NCBI GenBank assembly: GCA_030062745.1
Contig: CP099850.1
Coordinates: forward strand, 2,914,001-2,978,000
Source: Capitulum mitella
Lineage: Eukaryota; Arthropoda; Thecostraca; Pollicipedomorpha; Pollicipedidae
Length of the DNA stretch: 64,000 nucleotides
Direction of reading: 5' to 3'
Under the pieces are notes generated by a model that did not search any database, had not been told where the DNA came from, and saw only the letters and a list, made by a program, of their open reading frames with translations. A program made the translations under genes and the position numbers. Each line of letters opens with the position of its first letter. Position 1 is the stretch's first letter. Positions 59,576-64,000 of this stretch are shown in pieces.

Positions 59576-61297
59576 GCCAGTTGGGGCAATAGTCAGACGG
59601 CGGAGCTGCGTCTGATGAGAGTCGCTGCTGCCTCTGCTCTTAAATGTTCTTGCAAGCAGAGCGGAAATACATACTTTCACGCTCTGGCCGCGATACTGTC
59701 TAAAAAGGCCGTCAGTCTAAAATCGTGTGCGAGTTCTGGCGATGGCCCAATAGTCGACGCAGCCTGTCGCAGCAGCGCTAAGGTGAACGCGGCGGCTAAC
59801 ATTACAGCAAAACGCCACGGCAAACGCAACATCATCGTCGCAGCAAGACACGGGCAAAGTGCCATCGAAACGCTGACAAAACGCTACAGAGCGGAGGGGC
59901 AGACGGGGGGCAGACGGGGTGGAGCTAAACGGGTGATCAGACGGGAAGCCAGACGGGGCGCGCAAACACGCCGCTTTGATCGGGCTCTAAAGGTTAAACT
60001 GTCGGCCAGATAAGGCCTCACACCGGGAATGGGACCGCAACCCATGTCAAGTCGGAGATAAGGCCGCGGCCCGGCCGAGCCGCTCGCCGGAAAATTGAGT
60101 TACGGCCGCGGCGTGCCCGCCGTACAGAGCGGACCGGCGGAATCGCGCGCGGACAGAGCCGGCGGCGCGTCGCGGTCCGACCGCGCTCACGGCCAGAGCC
60201 CCTTAGCCGCCGCTCAGCTGCGTTCACGGACATTGGGTAACCGATTCGTGCGCTGGTTCTGTTGGATTCACTTTGTGCCGAATCGTTGTCAGACTGTAGC
60301 GTAGCGTTGGTAAGCCCATTAGGGATGCTGCTATCTCAGAACTATCGGTTATCTGCTGGCCTGGTTATGCGTGTGCAAGCAGCCGTCCTACTTGACTTGA
60401 CTTGACTTTCTTCAACTTGACGGTGCGCCTAACGACTTTGAATAATTTTAACATTAGTTCTATGACGCTGCATAGAAAGGAGTTGCCGCAGATAGCTCTG
60501 GCCCCACCAGCTTTGAAGTCAACGACACGAATACTTTCCGTGAAGACGGACAAAGTCAATATTCGGCTGTTTTTAAATTCAGTGTAAAATTAAGAGGTAA
60601 TTTCCGAATGTAGCCCCTTCATTTAGTCAGCGACCGAGTTTCGCAAAGCTCCCTCAGCATCGGTTCGGCCTGACTGCCGGATGTCCTGGCCGTGTGCACG
60701 TTTTGCTGGTGGTGCTGTTGGGCGGTGGCGCTGTGTTAGACCCCAGGAACACAGTGTGCTGCTAACAAGGAATGCTTCCAGTCGGGCTCAGATGGAGAGG
60801 CCCCTCTGCGCTGTCTATTTTAACGGTCCTTTCCAGAAATGCATTGGAAAATAAGATACCATCCGGGGCGCAGCCAGGATTTCTTAACGGGGGGGGGGCG
60901 AGCTCAGTGTGACATGAAATCATGCGAAAACCGCCCGCCGGGAAGTCGATGTGCAGTGGTTTTCACAAAAAAAGGGGCCTGTGGAGGAGCCCGGGCCCCC
61001 GTCACCCCCCCCCCCCTTGGCTGCGTCTGTGGATACCATCCTATTCGAATACGTTCATGTAAACTGTTGCCGCATAATGCCATGTAAATCAGAGGCTGAG
61101 GATACCAAAAAAAATGTATAATTCAATATTATCCTTATGAGACCACGATTGGCTCTTTTCGTTGATTTTGACACCGACTCCAGTGCTAAAATCGGCATAT
61201 GAATGGCCACTGGACCTTTCTTGGATTAGTGTAAACTAAGGGCTAGTGTCATTTCCTGGCCACATCTTGGCCAAGAGCGAGCTGTTACATATTGCAG
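59576..61297. other. No gene recognised; GC-rich 59880-60240
   Basis: The plus frame at 59615-60013 (132 codons) is basic and shows no motif. G- and C-runs occur at 60891 and 61007. Confidence 0.45.
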
Positions 61298-61357
61298 GGC
61301 TCGCATGACCTCGCCCGGCTAACCACAATGCTTGTTGCCGGGCGAGGTCATGGAGCC
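61298..61357 (+). ncRNA. 60-base hairpin, pre-miRNA-like or palindromic remnant
   Basis: CATGACCTCGCCCGGC (61304-61319) pairs perfectly with GCCGGGCGAGGTCATG (61337-61352) over a 17-base loop. GGCTC and GAGCC extend it by five pairs after a single bulged G at 61303. Length, stem and loop size fit an animal pre-miRNA, but the perfect stem also fits a short inverted-repeat element. No family was recognised. Confidence 0.3.
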
Positions 61358-61699
61358 AGCAGCTGATTGGGGATGATAATGAAACATGATAAAGTCGTAT
61401 ATGTAGTGGAATCCAGTGTACCTGTTATCGTCTTTAAAGTGCAATAAACAAAGTAGGAGTGATTATGAAGAGTGATAACGGTCATATAAGTCGCTATGTT
61501 TCTGTTAGGAGCTAGATAAGAAATGTAAATGAAAATGTGTATCATTTGTTCTTTATAGGTACTAATGATGAACTTGTTTAATGCTACATTCTGAAGCAGG
61601 AACATCATTTACGTAAGGGCATTTTGAAGTCAGAACTTAAATCCAAGGACTAGTACCGATCCATGAGGCCTTCAAAGTCCAGCAGCAATATCTTTTTGA
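61358..61699. other. No gene recognised
   Basis: AT-rich; nothing seen. Confidence 0.5.
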
Positions 61700-62250
61700 C
61701 TAGCCACGCGCCGTCCCAGCAGCCTCCGTCCTGAGCCGTCCGCGGTCCGCGCGCCGCCGCCGAGGCCGAGTTACGGCGGCCGTAATCGGGCCGGGCCCGG
61801 CGGCGGCGTGTTTTCGAGCGCGGGGCGGGCCCGCCGGCGGGCAAGTGCCGGTCCCGAGGCGGCGCGATCCGGCCGCTCCGGGCCCCGCCGCCATTAGCCC
61901 CTGATGGATGGCGGACCTGCGGCGCCGCCTGAATGGGACCGGGCCGAATGACGCGGTCACTATCAGCGCCCGGCCGTGGGCGGGCCTACGGGCGCCGCCG
62001 CCACACCCCCTGCCGCCGCCCCCCCCCGCCGCTGAGTCGGGATCGACGAGGCCTCGGCCGCGGCGGCTGGACGAGATACGGCGGGGCGTTGCGCCGCGGC
62101 TACTGCCTGCGACCGCGTGGTCCCGCGTCGACGGCTGACATCGATTTCCGGCGGCGATTTCGTGCCGGGAACTGGCCGCCGGACTGACCCACGGTACGTG
62201 CGGCCGTGTTGGGAGCTGGCCGAGCTCGGGGGTCGCGAAACGGCGCACAT
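61700..62250. other. GC-rich block, no protein recognised
   Basis: CpG-dense. The minus frame of 182 codons (61700-62248) and plus frames are Arg/Ala/Pro/Gly-rich without motif. May be a promoter or CpG island. Confidence 0.4.
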
Positions 62251-63139
62251 CGGACGACCGCAGTCCGTTGATCAGCGAACCGAACGACAGACTGAATGCT
62301 GGGCGGTGACTTTGTGTCTTTCATTTTGGCCCGCTGATAAAAGAGCGCAGTGGTAAATAAAGGTACGGTCGCGAATTTTCCAGTCGTTGGCTCCAAAATT
62401 TCTACCGCCTAGAAAAAATTACACTGATAACGCTCAGGTCGGAGGATGGCTGCGCATCCTTTCCAGTCACGTGACTGGAAAAGCTGACGTTCGATGCGGA
62501 GATAAGTTTGAGAGCGAAATGAACCCACGGAAAACATCATTTAGTTCAAAAACAAGCGTTCCCTTCCCATAGTGCCACACAATGAACTCCATGGCCTCCG
62601 ATGTCATTCTTGCCCTGCTCCGACTGGAAACGTTCCCCTTCTTCGCAATAACTCCCGGTCATCACTCCTCAGCTGAGTCCAGCCCGATGTTTTCCTTGAC
62701 GACTAAGGTGGAACCAAGAGTCCCTTGATGTCATCTGAGCACAGAGGCTATATTCTGTGGTGATCTCAGAATACCGAAAGACTTGAACGTCTGCGACGCA
62801 GTGGACTAACCAACTAAAATAACAAACATTCATTCTCAAAATAACTGGCCAAATGAAATGCAACTGCAGCGTGGAAAAATAAAATGGGCCGAATCTTCAA
62901 TTTATCAACAACACCGTGAACTGAACCTACAATTGCAACAAAATGTTGTTAGTCTAGTTTATGTTTAATCTGTCTGAAACCAGTAGAACAGCAACTTACA
63001 CAAAGTGTAGGGTCCAAGTATGGTGGAAACTGCCTCACCTCCCCCAAATGTGAGACGGATGGTAACTCAGCCTTCCTTCAATACCGAAAAGTCCAGTCCT
63101 CGACTTGTTTATTGATGCCCACCAATTCTTGTCCGACAG
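62251..63139. other. No gene recognised before the CUB-like exon
   Basis: Ordinary sequence ending in the acceptor TTCTTGTCCGACAG. Confidence 0.5.
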
Positions 63140-63255
63140 ACACTGTGAGGGAGCTGTGCAAACGACACTTTCTGCAGACGCTGAACCACAAAATTGACGG
63201 CGCCACACTGCGCTCGAGGAACGAGCGCAACGTCAGCTGCAGGCTGACCTTTCAG
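63140..63255 (+). CDS. CUB-like domain exon (internal, partial gene)
   Basis: Between the acceptor TTCTTGTCCGACAG and the donor CAG|GTGAGC lie 116 bases: phase 1 in, phase 0 out. It reads TVRELCKRHFLQTLNHKIDG followed by ATLRSRNERNVSCRLTFQ. The pattern of a first cysteine, a hydrophobic G-(A/T)-(I/L)-x-S segment, then NxxCxxxF is that of the start of an extracellular CUB domain, where the first two cysteines pair and the chain goes on into a beta-sandwich. The rest of the domain must lie beyond the next intron, probably outside the window. A signal-peptide exon in matching phase lies at 36319-36418. The splice frame and composition strongly suggest a real exon; the CUB name is from motif recognition and could be wrong. 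Confidence 0.68.
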
Positions 63256-63790
63256 GTGAGCCGAGCGACCCGCGCGACGCTGCCGGTGACCCGCGTCCAT
63301 ACGCAAACAAGCAACAAACAAACAAAACCCAGGCACGCCGCCGCACGACCGCGCAGCAAAACGTAGACACGCCGCCGCAACGCCGAGCAAATGTGCCATC
63401 ACTCCGGGTAGTGTTGCCATCAATCGTCAACTCAGAAAACAGCGTCTGTCCATCTGAGACTTTGCTGTATCTTCCTCACCGCGTGCCAGGCACCGTCCGC
63501 AGGCCTGCAGTGAGCCTATCTCTCTCCACTCCTGCCTTGGTCTGACTCTTCACGCGTTCCTGGGCCGGGAGCGGACCTTCCTCCCCATCTCCTGGGCCGG
63601 CAGTGGCCTCCCTCCCCGCCCTCCTGAGCTAGTCCCTGGGCGGAGGCGGTCGGTCGTCGTTTGTCGGCGTCGTCGGTCCTTCCCCAGGCTGACACGGAGA
63701 CCGAGACGGGCTGACCTTCCGCGCGGCGCCGCTAATGACGTCGGCGACGGCCGGGCGGCAGGCGGCGGGCGGCGGCCGGCCGGACTAACA
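63256..63790. other. Start of the following intron, GC-rich
   Basis: Opens with GTGAGCCG. No second exon was recognised before the minisatellite. Confidence 0.5.
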
Positions 63791-64000
63791 GTCCACCGCC
63801 TGACCGTACACCTCCTGACTGTACACCGCCTGACTGTACACCGCCTGCCCGTACACAGCCCGACCGAACACCGCTTGACCGTACAGCGCCCGTATACCGC
63901 CTGACCGTACACCGCCTGACCGTATACCGACTGACCGTAAACCGCCTGACCGTACACTGTCTCAACGTACATCGCCCGTATACCACCTGACCGTACGCCG
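63791..64000 (+). repeat. 15-bp minisatellite, continuing past the right edge
   Basis: (CCGCCTGACCGTACA)n, about 14 units, with shortened units near 63880 and 63970. The period is five codons, so a minus frame reads VYGQA repeats. I treat it as non-coding. Confidence 0.92.

Noticed and set aside
61700-62248. 182-codon minus frame in the GC-rich block
   Set aside because: Same reason: Arg/Ala/Gly/Pro-rich with no recognisable domain.
63550-63972. VYGQA-repeat protein on the minus strand
   Set aside because: Product of the 15-bp minisatellite; no signal, start context or flanking gene support.

Overview
This is animal nuclear DNA, almost entirely non-coding, and most likely from a crustacean. 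The strongest clue is a coding exon at 21021-21197 that ends in QIRYHQCYFNPIACF. It differs at one residue from the C-type allatostatin known from decapods (QIRYHQCYFNPISCF). Spliced exons, very long introns, LINEs, short inverted-repeat DNA elements, microsatellites and minisatellites all fit an arthropod genome. No operons, CRISPR arrays, intact tRNA genes or retroviral/LTR elements were recognised.

Two host genes are visible, both on the plus strand. (1) A C-type allatostatin precursor: a signal-peptide exon at 10124-10261 ends in phase 0 at a consensus donor. The peptide exon at 21021-21197 starts in phase 0 after a consensus acceptor. Joined, they give a 104-residue preprohormone. CCAAT, CRE, GC and TATA-like boxes lie just upstream of exon 1, and two AATAAA signals follow exon 2. 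(2) A secreted or membrane protein: a CpG-rich block (36040-36540) holds a signal-peptide exon (36319-36418, ends in phase 1). A CUB-like exon lies 27 kb downstream (63140-63255, starts in phase 1). Phases match, but the link is inference.

Mobile-element layout. 1-4335: minus-strand L1/Tx1-like LINE (endonuclease and reverse transcriptase), split by a 1.85-kb TTAA-flanked inverted-repeat element. About 5640-8874: plus-strand L2/CR1-like LINE, split by a 1.19-kb TTAA-flanked element whose removal rejoins the LINE reading frame. The same 1.2-kb family occurs again at 19589-20805 and about 26169-27331; the last copy abuts a different inverted-repeat element (25486-26162). 34383-35765: foldback element with about 250-bp inverted arms and microsatellite ends. 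56007-57628: hAT-like element with an exact 8-bp target duplication. SINE-like, AGGTCA-rich and other short repeats occur in two or more copies each.

Tandem repeats: a degenerate ~140-bp array (11030-12430), a 47-bp minisatellite (14789-15185), GGCGCC-rich arrays (23320-23840 and 54180-55100), a 10-bp array (40151-40436), and 48-, 32- and 16-bp arrays (57700-59575). A 15-bp array runs off the right edge. Several GC-rich blocks (for example 47950-48290, 49210-49950, 52050-53050, 61700-62250) carry no recognisable protein. Several perfect hairpins are also reported.

The candidate regulatory theme is repeated nuclear-receptor half-sites (AGGTCA as DR1 and DR4) carried by at least two unrelated repeat families.
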